Positions 34,442 through 44,491 of a stretch of 51,730 nt of DNA are shown here, in pieces; positions within the stretch are counted from its first letter, which is position 1; every line of letters starts with the position of its first letter. Location: contig NZ_CAMJFM010000019.1 in assembly GCF_946404925.1 (NCBI RefSeq), positions 1 through 51,730 on the forward strand, given 5' to 3'. Below the pieces are notes generated by a model. That model saw only the letters and a list, made by a program, of their open reading frames with translations. It was not told where the DNA came from and did not search any database. Both the position numbers and the translations under genes were made by a program. The stretch comes from an uncultured Prevotella sp. (lineage in GTDB: Bacteria; Bacteroidota; Bacteroidia; Bacteroidales; Bacteroidaceae).

Positions 34442-36418
34442 ATGACAGAAGAACAACTGAACCAAGAACAAAATTACTCCGCGAGTAACATTCAGGTACT
34501 CGAGGGTCTGGAAGCCGTACGTAAGCGTCCTGCTATGTACATTGGCGACATCAGCGAGAAGGGTCTACACCATCTGGTAAACGAAACCGTCGACAACTCT
34601 ATCGACGAGGCGATGGCTGGCTATTGTACTCACATCGAAGTAATTATCAACGAAGATAACTCAATCACCGTACAGGACAATGGTCGTGGTATCCCTGTAG
34701 ATGAGCACGAGAAGATGCACAAGAGTGCACTCGAGGTCGTTATGACAGTGCTCCACGCAGGTGGTAAGTTCGACAAGGGTTCCTATAAGGTATCAGGAGG
34801 TCTGCACGGTGTGGGTGTAAGCTGTGTAAACGCGCTCTCTACCCACATGATGTCGCAGGTATTCCGCAATGGACACATCTACCAGCAGGAGTACGAGAAG
34901 GGTAAGCCCCTCTACGACGTTAAGATTGTAGGCGATACCGACAAGACTGGTACCCGCCAGCAGTTCTGGCCCGACGGCAGCATCTTCACTACTACCGAGT
35001 ATAAGTACGACATTATCGCTAAGCGTATGCGCGAGCTGGCATATCTTAATGCCGGTATCACCATCACTTTGACCGATCTTCGTCCTGATGAGGAGGGTAA
35101 CCTCCGCCAGCCCGAGGTGTTCCACGCCAAGGAGGGACTGAAAGAGTTTGTGCGTTACGTCGATCGTCACCGCACATCAATCATCGGCGATCCTATCTGC
35201 CTGAAGACCGAGAAGGATGGTGTGCCCATCGAGGTGGCTCTGCTCTACAATAGTGACTATTCAGAGAATATCCACTCTTACGTTAATAATATCAACACCA
35301 TCGAGGGTGGTACTCACCTCACTGGTTTCCGCATTGCCCTGGCTCGTGCGCTCAAGAAGTATGCCGACGAGGACGATCAGCTGCGCAAGCAGATTGAGAA
35401 AGCCAAGATCGAGGTGGCACAGGATGACTTCCGTGAGGGTCTCACAGCTATCATCTCTGTGAAAGTAGCCGAGCCTCAGTTTGAGGGTCAGACCAAAACC
35501 AAGCTGGGCAACAGCGAGGTAAACGGAGCCGTACAGAAGGCCGTAGGCGAGGCGATGACCAATTACCTGGAGGAGCACCCGAAAGAGGCTCACACCATCT
35601 GCGAGAAGGTTATTCTGGCCGCTACAGCACGTATTGCTGCCCGCAAGGCTCGTGAGAGTGTTCAGCGCAAGAACCCAATGACTGGTGGTGGTCTGCCTGG
35701 TAAACTGGCCGACTGCTCAAACAAGGATCCTAAGGAGTGTGAGATATTCCTCGTCGAGGGTGACTCGGCCGGTGGTTCAGCTAAGCAGGGCCGCGACCGT
35801 CACTTCCAGGCCATCCTGCCTCTGCGTGGTAAGATTTTGAACGTTGAGAAGGTACAATGGCATCGTGTGTTCGAGGCCGAGTCTGTCATGAACATCATCC
35901 AGAGTATTGGCGTACGCTTTGGTGTTGACGGCGAGGACTCTAAGGATGCCAATATCGACAAGCTGCGTTACGACAAGATCATCATCATGACCGACGCCGA
36001 TGTCGATGGTTCTCACATCGACACACTGATCATGACTCTTTTCTATCGCTTCATGCCACAAGTTATCCAGGGCGGTCACCTCTACATCGCTACTCCACCA
36101 CTCTACAAGTGTACTTATAAGAAGACCTCAGAGTACTGCTACACCGAGCAGCAGCGCCAGGCCTTTATCGATAAGTATGTGGCTGGTAACGGCGATGATA
36201 AGGCTCTGCACACTCAGCGCTACAAAGGTCTTGGTGAGATGAATCCTGAGCAGCTTTGGGAGACCACCATGAACCCTGAGAACCGCTTGCTCAAGCAGGT
36301 AACCATCGAGAATGCTGCCGAGGCCGATGAGATATTCTCAATGCTGATGGGCGACGACGTAGAACCCCGCCGCGAGTTCATCGAGAAGAACGCTACCTAC
36401 GCTAACATCGACGCATAA
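34442..36418 (+). CDS. gyrB: DNA gyrase subunit B
   Basis: GyrB (658 aa) is the ATPase/TOPRIM subunit of the enzyme that introduces negative supercoils. The start at 34442 (MTEEQLNQEQN) lies behind the promoter; the open frame upstream crosses the rpsT terminator. The GHKL ATPase domain has DNSIDEAM, NGRGIPV and GGLHGVGVSCVNALS. The transducer follows, then the TOPRIM domain with EGDSAGGSAKQGRDR, DADVDGSHI and the C-terminal block RYKGLGEMNPEQLWETT. AGG-type GyrB features (SAGG, VDGS) separate it from the ParE paralogue at 40581. It is monocistronic with its own terminator. Confidence 0.97.
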   Translation: MTEEQLNQEQNYSASNIQVLEGLEAVRKRPAMYIGDISEKGLHHLVNETVDNSIDEAMAGYCTHIEVIINEDNSITVQDNGRGIPVDEHEKMHKSALEVVMTVLHAGGKFDKGSYKVSGGLHGVGVSCVNALSTHMMSQVFRNGHIYQQEYEKGKPLYDVKIVGDTDKTGTRQQFWPDGSIFTTTEYKYDIIAKRMRELAYLNAGITITLTDLRPDEEGNLRQPEVFHAKEGLKEFVRYVDRHRTSIIGDPICLKTEKDGVPIEVALLYNSDYSENIHSYVNNINTIEGGTHLTGFRIALARALKKYADEDDQLRKQIEKAKIEVAQDDFREGLTAIISVKVAEPQFEGQTKTKLGNSEVNGAVQKAVGEAMTNYLEEHPKEAHTICEKVILAATARIAARKARESVQRKNPMTGGGLPGKLADCSNKDPKECEIFLVEGDSAGGSAKQGRDRHFQAILPLRGKILNVEKVQWHRVFEAESVMNIIQSIGVRFGVDGEDSKDANIDKLRYDKIIIMTDADVDGSHIDTLIMTLFYRFMPQVIQGGHLYIATPPLYKCTYKKTSEYCYTEQQRQAFIDKYVAGNGDDKALHTQRYKGLGEMNPEQLWETTMNPENRLLKQVTIENAAEADEIFSMLMGDDVEPRREFIEKNATYANIDA

Positions 36419-36443
36419 GCAACTTTATTTGCTATCATATTCG

Positions 36444-36478
36444 AAACCATCTCCATATATCAATGGAGATGGTTTTTT
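36444..36478 (+). terminator. Terminator after gyrB
   Basis: Perfect 13-bp arms AAACCATCTCCAT (36444-36456) and ATGGAGATGGTTT (36463-36475), a 6-nt loop and a T run. Confidence 0.92.
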
Positions 36479-36520
36479 ATAACAACTTAGTTGAAAGATA
36501 AGTATCATTATCAGCAGCCA

Positions 36521-36898
36521 TTAACAGCCAGAATTATACTTTTGGCGGAGGGCTTTGGGGAGCTTTGATGCTACTAGAAGGTATGACTCTCTTATCATAT
36601 CTTTAACTAGCGAATCTTCCAACTGCTCATAATATACGTCGTTCCAATGTTTTTTATTCCAATGCCAGGCTGGTGTTACTGCTGAGAATTGGGCACGGAG
36701 CTCCTCATTCCTGTCGGGCGAGAGCTTGATGGCAAATCTCGGCTCTACATCATTCATATCGTGCGAGCCGCCACCCAGCCAAAGGCATTCAAAAATCTTT
36801 CCTTCCAGGCGGAAGGTAATATTGTCATCGCCAAACGGTTGGTCTTCGGTTACACCTGGGAGCGACAACGTGTATTCTCTTACTTGTTCGATGTTCAT
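36521..36898 (-). CDS. MmcQ/YjbR family protein
   Basis: A small cytoplasmic protein (125 aa) of the MmcQ/YjbR family, which has a CyaY-like DNA-binding fold and is often called a DNA-binding protein. MNIEQVREYTLSLPGVTED is the family N-terminus. DQPFGDDNITFRL, PRFAIKLSPDRNEELR and HWNKKHWNDV are the other typical blocks. Its true biological role is not established. It is a single gene, antisense to the gyrB direction, with its own promoter. Confidence 0.9.
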   Translation of the reverse strand: MNIEQVREYTLSLPGVTEDQPFGDDNITFRLEGKIFECLWLGGGSHDMNDVEPRFAIKLSPDRNEELRAQFSAVTPAWHWNKKHWNDVYYEQLEDSLVKDMIRESYLLVASKLPKALRQKYNSGC

Positions 36899-36922
36899 GA
36901 TTAATTATGTTAATTTTACCGC

Positions 36923-36932
36923 TGCAAATATA
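36923..36932 (-). promoter_or_regulatory. -7 element of the MmcQ/YjbR gene
   Basis: TATATTTGCA on the minus strand, 24 nt before the start codon. Confidence 0.7.
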
Positions 36933-36995
36933 GTGTATTTCTGTTAAACTACCAAAGTTTAATGCGCTTTTGGCATTATTTAGAGATTTCTTTAG

Positions 36996-37005
36996 TAACT
37001 TTGCA
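36996..37005 (+). promoter_or_regulatory. -7 element of the isomerase-like/methyltransferase unit
   Basis: TAACTTTGCA, 38 nt before the start codon. A TTTG lies 23 nt upstream (36969-36972), slightly beyond the usual spacing. Confidence 0.7.
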
Positions 37006-37043
37006 GCAAAAATAATATAACATCAGTAAAAACTCAAAAATTT

Positions 37044-38195
37044 ATGGATATTGCAATCTACACACTTACATCCGAGCTGCACGACGAAAAGGCCGTTGGA
37101 GCTGTTACTCAGGAGTTCTTAGGCAGTCTGGGTATCGACTACACGCTGAAAGGTAATGATTACGCCGACTACGGCAGCAGTACGCTGTCGGTGATTTACG
37201 TGCGTACAGGCGGCACCGAGGGTATTTTCAAACGCCTGCTGCCACAACTCAGACAACAGTCGCAGGCCCCATTCTATCTGCTCACATCGGGCAAGAGCAA
37301 TTCGCTGGCAGCATCAATGGAGATACTGTCATATCTGCAGCAGAACTACATGCAGGGCGAGATTATACATGGTTGCACAGACTACATAGCCCGCAGACTA
37401 ACCACACTCACAAAAGTGAGCGAAGCCAAGAGAAAACTGAATGGAACCAGATACGGCATCATCGGGCAGCCATCTGACTGGCTGATTTCGAGTGCAGCTG
37501 ACCCGAAAGCCGTTAGGACTAAGTTAGGCATCGACCTGATAGAAGTGCCCATAGAAGAACTGATAGAGGGTGTAAGCAAGATGGCGCAGGGCGAAATGCC
37601 CGATCGTATCTACGAGGCCCTGAAGGTGATAGTAGAAAAGCACCAGTTGCAAGGATTTACCCTGAGGTGCTTCGACTTGCTGACAGCTGTCCACAATACT
37701 GGCTGTCTTGCCTTGGCACGATTGAATGCCGAAGGTATAGTGGCAGGCTGCGAAGGCGATGTGCCAGCCATGCTGTCGATGGCTATCACCAATGCATTGC
37801 TTGGTGTATCAGGATTCCAGGCCAATCCATCGCAGATAAACCCCGAAACAGGCGAAATGCTATTTGCTCACTGCACCATACCACTTAATATGGTGGAGCA
37901 CTACGAACTCGACACTCACTTCGAGTCGGGCATTGGCGTTGGAATCAGAGGTTATATGAAGGAAGGACCTGTAACCATATTCAAGGTTTCAGGCGACCTA
38001 AAACGTAGCTTTATGGCCGAGGGCGAGCTGGTAAGAAACCAGGCTAAACCCGATTTGTGTCGTACTCAGCAGGTTATACAACTGGCTGATACTCAGCAGA
38101 CAAGTTATTTCCTAACACACCCCATAGGTAATCACCACATCATAACACCGGGTAATAACTGCAAGCTGTTTGAGGATTTTATGGCAGCACTTTAA
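37044..38195 (+). CDS. Fucose/arabinose isomerase superfamily protein
   Basis: A cytoplasmic protein of 383 aa. The C-terminal half has GCEGDVPAMLSMAITNALLG (about 231-250), NPSQINPETGEMLFAHCTIP and FESGIGVGIRGYMKEGPVTIFKVSGD. These blocks recall the C-terminal domain of L-fucose and L-arabinose isomerases: an acidic metal site (E233 and D235), a His in FAHCT, and the beta-barrel that follows. The N-terminal part is shorter than in FucI (about 590 aa) or AraA (about 500 aa), so it is a reduced homologue. Substrate and reaction are unknown. It is 3 nt from the methyltransferase gene, so they form one unit, although no functional link is obvious. Confidence 0.75.
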   Translation: MDIAIYTLTSELHDEKAVGAVTQEFLGSLGIDYTLKGNDYADYGSSTLSVIYVRTGGTEGIFKRLLPQLRQQSQAPFYLLTSGKSNSLAASMEILSYLQQNYMQGEIIHGCTDYIARRLTTLTKVSEAKRKLNGTRYGIIGQPSDWLISSAADPKAVRTKLGIDLIEVPIEELIEGVSKMAQGEMPDRIYEALKVIVEKHQLQGFTLRCFDLLTAVHNTGCLALARLNAEGIVAGCEGDVPAMLSMAITNALLGVSGFQANPSQINPETGEMLFAHCTIPLNMVEHYELDTHFESGIGVGIRGYMKEGPVTIFKVSGDLKRSFMAEGELVRNQAKPDLCRTQQVIQLADTQQTSYFLTHPIGNHHIITPGNNCKLFEDFMAAL

Positions 38196-38198
38196 GAT

Positions 38199-39359
38199 AT
38201 GAACGAGGCCACACTCGAATTTATCCGTATCCATGCCAATGAGGACGTACGCCAGTTGGCCTTCTTAGGGAAGAAATTCCCTGAGGTAGACATGGCGTAT
38301 ACCCTTGACCAGATAGCAGGCCGACAGAAGGCTCGCACCAAGATACCATCGTGGGCAGCCATTGATGGCATCGTATATCCCCCACATATCTCCATGGAGC
38401 AATGTTCGAGCGAACAAACAGCCAGATACAAAGCCCAAATAGCTGGGAAGGGAGCAAAGATGGTAGACCTTACAGCAGGGTTTGGAGTTGATATGGCCTT
38501 TATGTCGGATGGATTCAAAGAGGCCATTCATGTAGAGCAGCAACCGCAATTATGCGCCATTTCATCGGAGAATTACAAGCGTTTGGGAATGCACCACATT
38601 CAGGTGGTATGTAGCGATGGCGTTGAGTATCTGCACCAGATGGAGCATGCCGACCTGATTTTTATCGACCCTGCACGCAGAAACCAGCATGGAGGCCGCA
38701 CCTATGGCATCGCCGACTGCACGCCGAATGTGCTGGAAATTATCGATGAAATGCTGGAAAAAGCTGATCGGGTGATGATTAAGTTATCGCCTATGCTCGA
38801 TTGGCAAAAGGCAGTAAGCGATGTTGGCCATGTGAGCGAGGTACATATCGTATCAGTGGGCAACGAATGCAAGGAATTGCTCCTTATTGTGGAGAAAACA
38901 GAAGCGCCATTAAAGATCTATTGTGTGAACGACGATAGCATTTTTAGCTACACTCTTAACGATGAAATCGGTGATTTTTGCGAAAAACCAACATCACCAA
39001 CATATCTCTACGAGCCCAATTCGTCGATCATGAAGGCCGGATGTTTCGATCTTATCTCAAAGCGATTCGGCATCAGTCAGCCCGATGCAAACAGCCATCT
39101 ATTCATATCAGATAAGGCGATAGAAAACTTCCCTGGCCGCGGATTCGTCATCGACCGCATCTGCACGCTGAACAAACGCGAACTCAAAGAGGCTCTTATG
39201 GGTATCGACAAGGCAAACATAGCCACCAGGAACTTCCCCTTATCGGTAGCCGACCTGAGGAAAAGACTCAAGCTGAAAGATGGTGGCGAGGTGTATATTT
39301 TCGCCACAACCGATGCAAAGAAAGGCCATCTGCTGATGGTTTGCAGAAAAATATCTTAA
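38199..39359 (+). CDS. Class I SAM-dependent methyltransferase, PG_1098/THUMP-like
   Basis: A 386-aa protein with an N-terminal helical region (1-75), a Rossmann methyltransferase domain (MVDLTAGFGVDMAFMS, about 88-103, is motif I; ADLIFIDPARR, about 150-160, is motif IV) and a C-terminal part. The C-terminal part has a ferredoxin-like and a THUMP-like segment (FPGRGFVIDRICTLNKRELKEAL). This layout matches the Bacteroidota family represented by P. gingivalis PG_1098. DPARR suggests an RNA methyltransferase; the target is unknown. It lies directly behind the isomerase-like gene. Confidence 0.85.
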   Translation: MNEATLEFIRIHANEDVRQLAFLGKKFPEVDMAYTLDQIAGRQKARTKIPSWAAIDGIVYPPHISMEQCSSEQTARYKAQIAGKGAKMVDLTAGFGVDMAFMSDGFKEAIHVEQQPQLCAISSENYKRLGMHHIQVVCSDGVEYLHQMEHADLIFIDPARRNQHGGRTYGIADCTPNVLEIIDEMLEKADRVMIKLSPMLDWQKAVSDVGHVSEVHIVSVGNECKELLLIVEKTEAPLKIYCVNDDSIFSYTLNDEIGDFCEKPTSPTYLYEPNSSIMKAGCFDLISKRFGISQPDANSHLFISDKAIENFPGRGFVIDRICTLNKRELKEALMGIDKANIATRNFPLSVADLRKRLKLKDGGEVYIFATTDAKKGHLLMVCRKIS

Positions 39360-39364
39360 TATTT

Positions 39365-39395
39365 TTTGTTATTTGCGGCTTTTTCTGTATCTTTG
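39365..39395 (+). promoter_or_regulatory. Promoter of the acetyltransferase-parE unit
   Basis: TTTG (39365-39368), 19 nt, then TATCTTTG (39388-39395). A full -33/-7 match, 34 nt before the start codon. Confidence 0.85.
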
Positions 39396-39429
39396 CAACG
39401 TTTTTATGCTTAACGAACAAAGATAGAGT

Positions 39430-40584
39430 ATGTCTGCAGTAGAAATTAGAAAAGTCACGGATAAGAAAAGCCTTAGGGCCTTTATCGACTTCCATTACGA
39501 CTTGTACAAGGGCAATCAGTATGATGCGCCCAATCTGTTTAGTGACGAAATGCATACCTTGAGCAAAGACAAGAATGCCGCCTTTGAGTTTTGTGAGGCC
39601 GAGTATTTCTTAGCTTACAAGGATGGAAAGATAGCCGGACGTATAGCTGGCATCATCAATCATCGTGCCAACGACCGTTGGGAGCGCCAGAGTGTTCGCT
39701 TCGGATGGATAGATTTCATCGACGATATTGATGTGAGTCGTGCCCTGTTCCAAGCAGTGGAAGACTGGGGACGCTCAAAAGGGATGACAGAGATTGTAGG
39801 ACCTTTGGGATTTACAGATATGGACCCCGAAGGCATGCTGATAGAGGGCTTCGACCAGTTGGGTACGATGGCCACCATCTATAACTATCCTTACTATCCC
39901 AAGCACATTGAGCAGTTGGGAGATTGGGTAAAGGACAACGACTATGTAGAATACAAGCTCATAGTACCAAAGGACGGTATGCCCGAGAAGTATAAGAAGG
40001 TGGCAGAACTGGTAATGAAGCGCTATAACCTCCACCCCATGCATCCCAAGCGCAGTCAGGTGTTCGGTAAGGAACAGTATGGTCGTAAAGTACTTGATGT
40101 AGTCAACAAGTCGTTTGGCAACCTTTATGGATATTCTCAGATGACAGAGGCTCAGATAGACGAATATCTGAAGATGTACTTTCCAATACTTGATATGGAC
40201 ATGCTCTGTCTGATTGAAGACTGGAACACTCCCAACCACGATGTCATCGGTATCGGCATCAGTATCACCTCGATGACGCGCGCCCTGCAGAAATGTCGCA
40301 AGGGTCGTCTGTGGCCTTTCGGTTGGTGGCACTGTCTGATGGCCCTGAAGTTCCACAAGGCAGAGTGTCTAGACCTGATGCTTGTGGGCGTGCTGCCTGA
40401 ATATCAGCAGAAGGGTGTCAATGCGTTGCTCTTCTACGACCTCATTCCTTGGTATCAGAAATACGGATTCAAGTGGGGCGAGACCAATGTAGAGATGGAA
40501 ACCAACGAGAAGGTACAGAGCCAGTGGCAATATCTGGAGCACATACAACATAAACGCAGAAGATGTTTCAAAAAGAATCTATGA
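39430..40584 (+). CDS. GNAT-like N-acetyltransferase family protein (YghO-like)
   Basis: A cytoplasmic protein of 384 aa. The N-terminal part has [43 protein letters not shown] (about 56-76) and FGWIDFIDD, followed by [14 protein letters not shown]. The C-terminal part has [23 protein letters not shown] (about 315-337), which resembles the acetyl-CoA-binding Q/RxxGxA motif of GNAT enzymes. It belongs to a two-domain GNAT-like family that is common in Bacteroidota and often next to parE. The substrate is unknown. The stop overlaps the start of parE (ATGA). Confidence 0.85.
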   Translation: MSAVEIRKVTDKKSLRAFIDFHYDLYKGNQYDAPNLFSDEMHTLSKDKNAAFEFCEAEYFLAYKDGKIAGRIAGIINHRANDRWERQSVRFGWIDFIDDIDVSRALFQAVEDWGRSKGMTEIVGPLGFTDMDPEGMLIEGFDQLGTMATIYNYPYYPKHIEQLGDWVKDNDYVEYKLIVPKDGMPEKYKKVAELVMKRYNLHPMHPKRSQVFGKEQYGRKVLDVVNKSFGNLYGYSQMTEAQIDEYLKMYFPILDMDMLCLIEDWNTPNHDVIGIGISITSMTRALQKCRKGRLWPFGWWHCLMALKFHKAECLDLMLVGVLPEYQQKGVNALLFYDLIPWYQKYGFKWGETNVEMETNEKVQSQWQYLEHIQHKRRRCFKKNL

Positions 40585-42524
40585 ACGAAGATAACAACCT
40601 GATTAATTCCGAAACCGTCAACTACGATGAAGGCAATATTCAGACGTTGACGGGACTTGAGCACATTCGCCTTCGTCCTGGTATGTACATCGGCCGATTG
40701 GGCGACGGTTCATCAGCCGAAGATGGTATTTATGTGCTGCTGAAAGAAGTTTTTGACAACTCTATCGATGAATTCAAGATGAAGGCCGGCGATAGAATCG
40801 AAGTAAACGTAGAGGATAACCTACGTATATCGGTTCGCGACTATGGCCGAGGCATTCCTCAAGGAAAGCTGATTGAATCGGTAAGCATACTGAACACCAG
40901 TGGTAAGTTCGACTCAAAGGCATTTAAGAAGTCTATCGGACTTAATGGTGTGGGTGTAAAAGCCGTAAACGCATTGAGTAGCCACTTCGAGGTACACAGC
41001 TATCGCGAGGGGAAGGTGCGCAAAGCCGTATTTGAGTGCGGCAAACTGATTAGCGACGTTACCGAGCCTTCGCAGGATGAAAACGGAACATATATCTATT
41101 TCGAACCCGATGCCACTAAGTTTGTAAACTACCAGTTTCACGATGAAATCGTGGAAAACATGCTACGTAACTACACTTACTTGAACATCGGACTGACCAT
41201 CATGTACAATGGTCGTCGCATTCTTTCGCGTCACGGACTTGAGGACTTGCTGAAAGACCGTATGACCAGCGATGCTCTCTACCCTATTGTGCATCTTCAG
41301 GGCGAAGACATCGAGATTGCCTTTACCCATGCCAATCAGTATGGCGAGGAGTACTATTCGTTTGTTAACGGACAGCATACTACTCAGGGCGGAACCCATC
41401 AGAGTGCATTCAAGGAACATATAGCCCGTACCATCAAGGAGTATTACGGCAAATACGAGTATGGCGATATCCGTACAGGTATCGTGGCAGCTATTGCCAT
41501 CAACGTAGAAGAGCCAATGTTCGAGAGTCAGACCAAGATTAAGCTTGGTTCGCTGACAATGGCCCCCGATGGTGGCGTGAGCATCAATAAGTACATAGGC
41601 GACTTTATCAAGCAGGAGGTCGACAACTACCTGCATATCCATCAGGATGTGGCCGAGGTGCTTGAGAATAAGATTAAGGAGAGCGAGCGCGACCGCAAAG
41701 CTATGGCTGGTGTAACCAAACTGGCCCGTGAGCGCGCCAAGAAAGCCAACCTGCACAACCGCAAGTTGCGCGACTGCCGCATCCACTTCAGCGATGTTAA
41801 GAACGACCGCAAGGAGGAATCATGCATCTTCATTACCGAGGGTGACTCAGCCAGCGGAAGCATCACCAAGAGCCGCGATGTAAATACCCAAGCAGTATTC
41901 TCACTGCGAGGCAAACCGCTTAACTGTTTCGGACTCACCAAAAAGGTGGTTTACGAGAACGAGGAGTTTAACCTGCTGCAGGCAGCCCTCGACATTGAAG
42001 AGAGCTTAGACACGCTGAGATATAATAAGGTGATTGTGGCTACCGATGCCGATGTTGATGGCATGCACATCCGTCTGCTCATCATCACCTTCTTCCTGCA
42101 GTTCTTCCCCGAGCTCATCAAGAAAGGTCATGTATACGTGCTGCAGACACCATTGTTCCGTGTACGCAACCGTCGCACCAAGATCAAGAACAAGAAGACA
42201 ATCGCCGAGGCTGATGCCAAATCAGACAAAAAGGGCGATTTTATCACACGTTACTGCTACAGCGATGAAGAACGACAGAAGGCTATCGAGGAGTTAGGTC
42301 CAGATCCTGAGATTACCCGATTCAAAGGTCTCGGAGAGATTTCGCCCGATGAATTCGCCGGTTTTATCGGTCCCGACATCCGTTTGGAGCAGGTAACGCT
42401 GCACAAAACCGACCAAGTACAGAAGCTCTTGGAGTATTATATGGGCAAAAACACCATGGAGCGTCAGAACTTTATTATCGATAACCTGGTGGTAGAAGAA
42501 GACCGCCCCGAAGAAGAGTTTTGA
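40581..42524 (+). CDS. parE: DNA topoisomerase IV subunit B (ParE)
   Basis: ParE (647 aa from 40581) is the ATPase/TOPRIM subunit of topoisomerase IV, which unlinks daughter chromosomes. I prefer the ATG at 40581, because it overlaps the upstream stop as ATGA; an ATG at 40563 would add six residues. The GHKL domain shows DNSIDEF, YGRGIPQ and [19 protein letters not shown] shows EGDSASGS (SASG rather than GyrB's SAGG), [10 protein letters not shown] and [14 protein letters not shown] polar insert ([22 protein letters not shown]) lies near residue 540. parC is not in the window. The stop codon coincides with the start of the 16-bp purine repeat. Confidence 0.96.
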   Translation: MNEDNNLINSETVNYDEGNIQTLTGLEHIRLRPGMYIGRLGDGSSAEDGIYVLLKEVFDNSIDEFKMKAGDRIEVNVEDNLRISVRDYGRGIPQGKLIESVSILNTSGKFDSKAFKKSIGLNGVGVKAVNALSSHFEVHSYREGKVRKAVFECGKLISDVTEPSQDENGTYIYFEPDATKFVNYQFHDEIVENMLRNYTYLNIGLTIMYNGRRILSRHGLEDLLKDRMTSDALYPIVHLQGEDIEIAFTHANQYGEEYYSFVNGQHTTQGGTHQSAFKEHIARTIKEYYGKYEYGDIRTGIVAAIAINVEEPMFESQTKIKLGSLTMAPDGGVSINKYIGDFIKQEVDNYLHIHQDVAEVLENKIKESERDRKAMAGVTKLARERAKKANLHNRKLRDCRIHFSDVKNDRKEESCIFITEGDSASGSITKSRDVNTQAVFSLRGKPLNCFGLTKKVVYENEEFNLLQAALDIEESLDTLRYNKVIVATDADVDGMHIRLLIITFFLQFFPELIKKGHVYVLQTPLFRVRNRRTKIKNKKTIAEADAKSDKKGDFITRYCYSDEERQKAIEELGPDPEITRFKGLGEISPDEFAGFIGPDIRLEQVTLHKTDQVQKLLEYYMGKNTMERQNFIIDNLVVEEDRPEEEF

Positions 42525-42554
42525 AAAGGTGAAAAAGTGAAAGGGTGAAAGAGT
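42523..42554 (+). repeat. Purine-rich 16-bp tandem repeat, copy A
   Basis: Two 16-bp units, GAAAAGGTGAAAAAGT and GAAAGGGTGAAAGAGT, fill the gap between the parE stop and the GTG start of the next gene. The first 20 bases (42523-42542) recur as a perfect inverted copy at 42930-42949. The unit contains AGGTGA, which resembles a Shine-Dalgarno site. Confidence 0.85.
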
Positions 42555-42912
42555 GAAAAGAAATGTAATCTCAGAGCTTAGTATCAATTTTGCACTTAAG
42601 ATAATCAAGTTACATAAGTATTTGTGTGATGAAAAACATGAATATGATATGTCTCGACAAATATATCGCAGTGGTACAAGTATAGGTGCAAATATTGCAG
42701 AAAGTAACAATGCCCAGAGTAAAGCAGACTATATCAGTAAGTTAAGCATCGCTCTAAAAGAGGCTGATGAAACAGAATATTGGCTTGTTTTACTATTCAA
42801 ATCAGGAACAATTTCTGAGGACGAATATAACTCATACATTACTGATTTGAAAGTAATTATAGGTACATTAGTAAATATCATTAAAAAGATTAAAGAGAAT
42901 GAGCAGAATTAA
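42553..42912 (+). CDS. Four helix bundle protein (S23/IVS-encoded type)
   Basis: A 119-aa all-helical protein of the 'four helix bundle' family (also called S23, first seen in 23S rRNA intervening sequences and related to diversity-generating-element accessory Avd). ALKIIKLHKYLCDEKHEYDMSRQ, RSGTSIGANIAESNNAQSK and SIALKEADETEYWLVLL are the typical blocks. The start is a GTG at 42553 inside the purine repeat. Its codons are more A/T-rich than those of its neighbours (many AAA, AAT, ATA), a hint of transfer. It is flanked by a perfect 20-bp inverted repeat and overlaps the next gene by 14 nt. The function is unknown; a nucleic-acid-binding scaffold is the usual guess. Confidence 0.88.
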   Translation: MKRNVISELSINFALKIIKLHKYLCDEKHEYDMSRQIYRSGTSIGANIAESNNAQSKADYISKLSIALKEADETEYWLVLLFKSGTISEDEYNSYITDLKVIIGTLVNIIKKIKENEQN

Positions 42913-44491
42913 ACAAATAGCAATAGTTATTTCACTTTTTCACCTTTTCACCTTTTCACCTATTAATGCGCAGTTTCGTATCAACCAAAGCGATGATTCG
43001 CCACTGCGCAAACTGCAGTTTGCCGAAATCGCTATAAACAATCTGTATGTAGACAGCGTTGATGAGAACAAACTGGTTGAGGATGCCATTCGTGGCATGC
43101 TCGACAAGCTTGATCCGCACTCATCGTATATGACCCCTAAAGAAGTTAAGGACGCCAACGAGCCCCTTAACGGCAATTTTGAGGGTATAGGCGTTCAGTT
43201 CAACATGATCGAGGATACCCTGCTTGTCATCCAACCCGTTACCAATGGTCCATCAGAGAAGGTTGGCATTATAGCCGGCGACAGAATCGTATCAGTCAAT
43301 GATTCAGCCATAGCAGGCGTAAAAATGTCAAAGGAAGAGATCATGAAGCGCCTGCGCGGCCCTAAGGGCACCAAAGTAAAACTGGGCGTTATCCGCCTGG
43401 GCATTAAGGACAAGCTTACGTTTACGGTTATACGCGATAAGATTCCCGTTAAGTCGGTTGATGCCGTCTATATGATCCGTCCGCAGATAGGTTATATCCG
43501 CATCGGCAATTTCGGTGCTACCACCCATCAGGAGTTCCTCGAAGGGTTGAAAATCCTGCGCGATCAGGGTATGCAGCATCTGATTCTCGACCTCCAGGAG
43601 AATGGCGGAGGCTATCTGAAGGCTGCTGTCGACATAGCCAACGAGTTCCTACAGCGCAACGACCTCATTGTTTACACCGAGGGTCGCAAGGTGCCTCGCA
43701 CAGAGTATAAAGCCGATGGTGGTGGTGTGTTCCGTCAGGGCAAGATTGTAGTGCTTGTCGACAGCTACACGGCCTCGGCAGCCGAGATTGTCACCGGAGC
43801 TATCCAGGATCAGGATCGTGGCATCGTTGTGGGGCGTCGCACATTCGGCAAGGGCCTTGTTCAGCGTCCGCTCGATATGCCCGACGGTTCAATGATCCGA
43901 CTGACCATAGCCCACTACTTCACTCCATCAGGCCGATGCATACAGAAGCCCTATACCAAGGGCGACAGCCGCGACTATGCTATGGATGTCATTAATCGTC
44001 TGAAGAGTGGTGAGCTGACCAATGCCGACAGCATTCACTTTGCCGATTCACTAAAGTACCTGACACTTAAGGAGCACCGCACCGTTTATGGCGGTGGCGG
44101 CATCATGCCCGATGAGTATATCCCACTCGACACCACGGTCTACACCAATTACCATCGCGAACTTACAGCCAAGAGCATCGTTCTGCAACACAACCTGCGA
44201 TATGTTGACAACCATCGCAAGCAGCTCAAGAAGACTTGGACCACATTCGAGGACTACAAGCAGCGTTTCGAAGTGCCACAGAGTCTGGTCGATGGCATAC
44301 TGAAAGAGGGTGAGAAGCAGAAGATCAAGCCAAAAGATAAGGCTGAACTTGAAAAGACACTGCCCCATCTGCGCCTGCAGCTAAAGGCCCTGATAGCACG
44401 CGACATCTGGGATATGAGCGAGTACTATTCTATCTTCAACGAAGAAAATGAAATGGTAAAGCGCGCCCTCGAGGTGATGGAAAGACAATAG
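42899..44491 (+). CDS. S41 family C-terminal processing peptidase
   Basis: A secreted or periplasmic serine protease (530 aa) of the CtpA/Prc family that trims C-termini of envelope proteins. Signal peptide about 1-25 (ends INAQ). A PDZ domain (about 95-180, with GIGVQF) is followed by the catalytic domain with S293 in SYTASAAEI and K318 in GRRTFGKGLVQ (Ser-Lys dyad). The C-terminal 130 residues are helical and charged. The signal-peptide core (residues 11-21, ISLFHLFTFSP) is encoded by the inverted copy of the purine repeat, so that repeat has become coding sequence. It ends 1 nt before the convergent HAD gene. Confidence 0.93.
   Translation: MSRIKQIAIVISLFHLFTFSPINAQFRINQSDDSPLRKLQFAEIAINNLYVDSVDENKLVEDAIRGMLDKLDPHSSYMTPKEVKDANEPLNGNFEGIGVQFNMIEDTLLVIQPVTNGPSEKVGIIAGDRIVSVNDSAIAGVKMSKEEIMKRLRGPKGTKVKLGVIRLGIKDKLTFTVIRDKIPVKSVDAVYMIRPQIGYIRIGNFGATTHQEFLEGLKILRDQGMQHLILDLQENGGGYLKAAVDIANEFLQRNDLIVYTEGRKVPRTEYKADGGGVFRQGKIVVLVDSYTASAAEIVTGAIQDQDRGIVVGRRTFGKGLVQRPLDMPDGSMIRLTIAHYFTPSGRCIQKPYTKGDSRDYAMDVINRLKSGELTNADSIHFADSLKYLTLKEHRTVYGGGGIMPDEYIPLDTTVYTNYHRELTAKSIVLQHNLRYVDNHRKQLKKTWTTFEDYKQRFEVPQSLVDGILKEGEKQKIKPKDKAELEKTLPHLRLQLKALIARDIWDMSEYYSIFNEENEMVKRALEVMERQ
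42930..42960 (-). repeat. Purine-rich 16-bp repeat, copy B (inverted, inside coding sequence)
   Basis: On the minus strand the unit GAAAAGGTGAAAAAGT (42934-42949) is identical to copy A, preceded by partial units of AGGTGAAA. Together with copy A it forms a perfect 20-bp inverted repeat (42523-42542/42930-42949) around the four-helix-bundle gene. It encodes the hydrophobic core of the S41 protease signal peptide. Confidence 0.85.
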
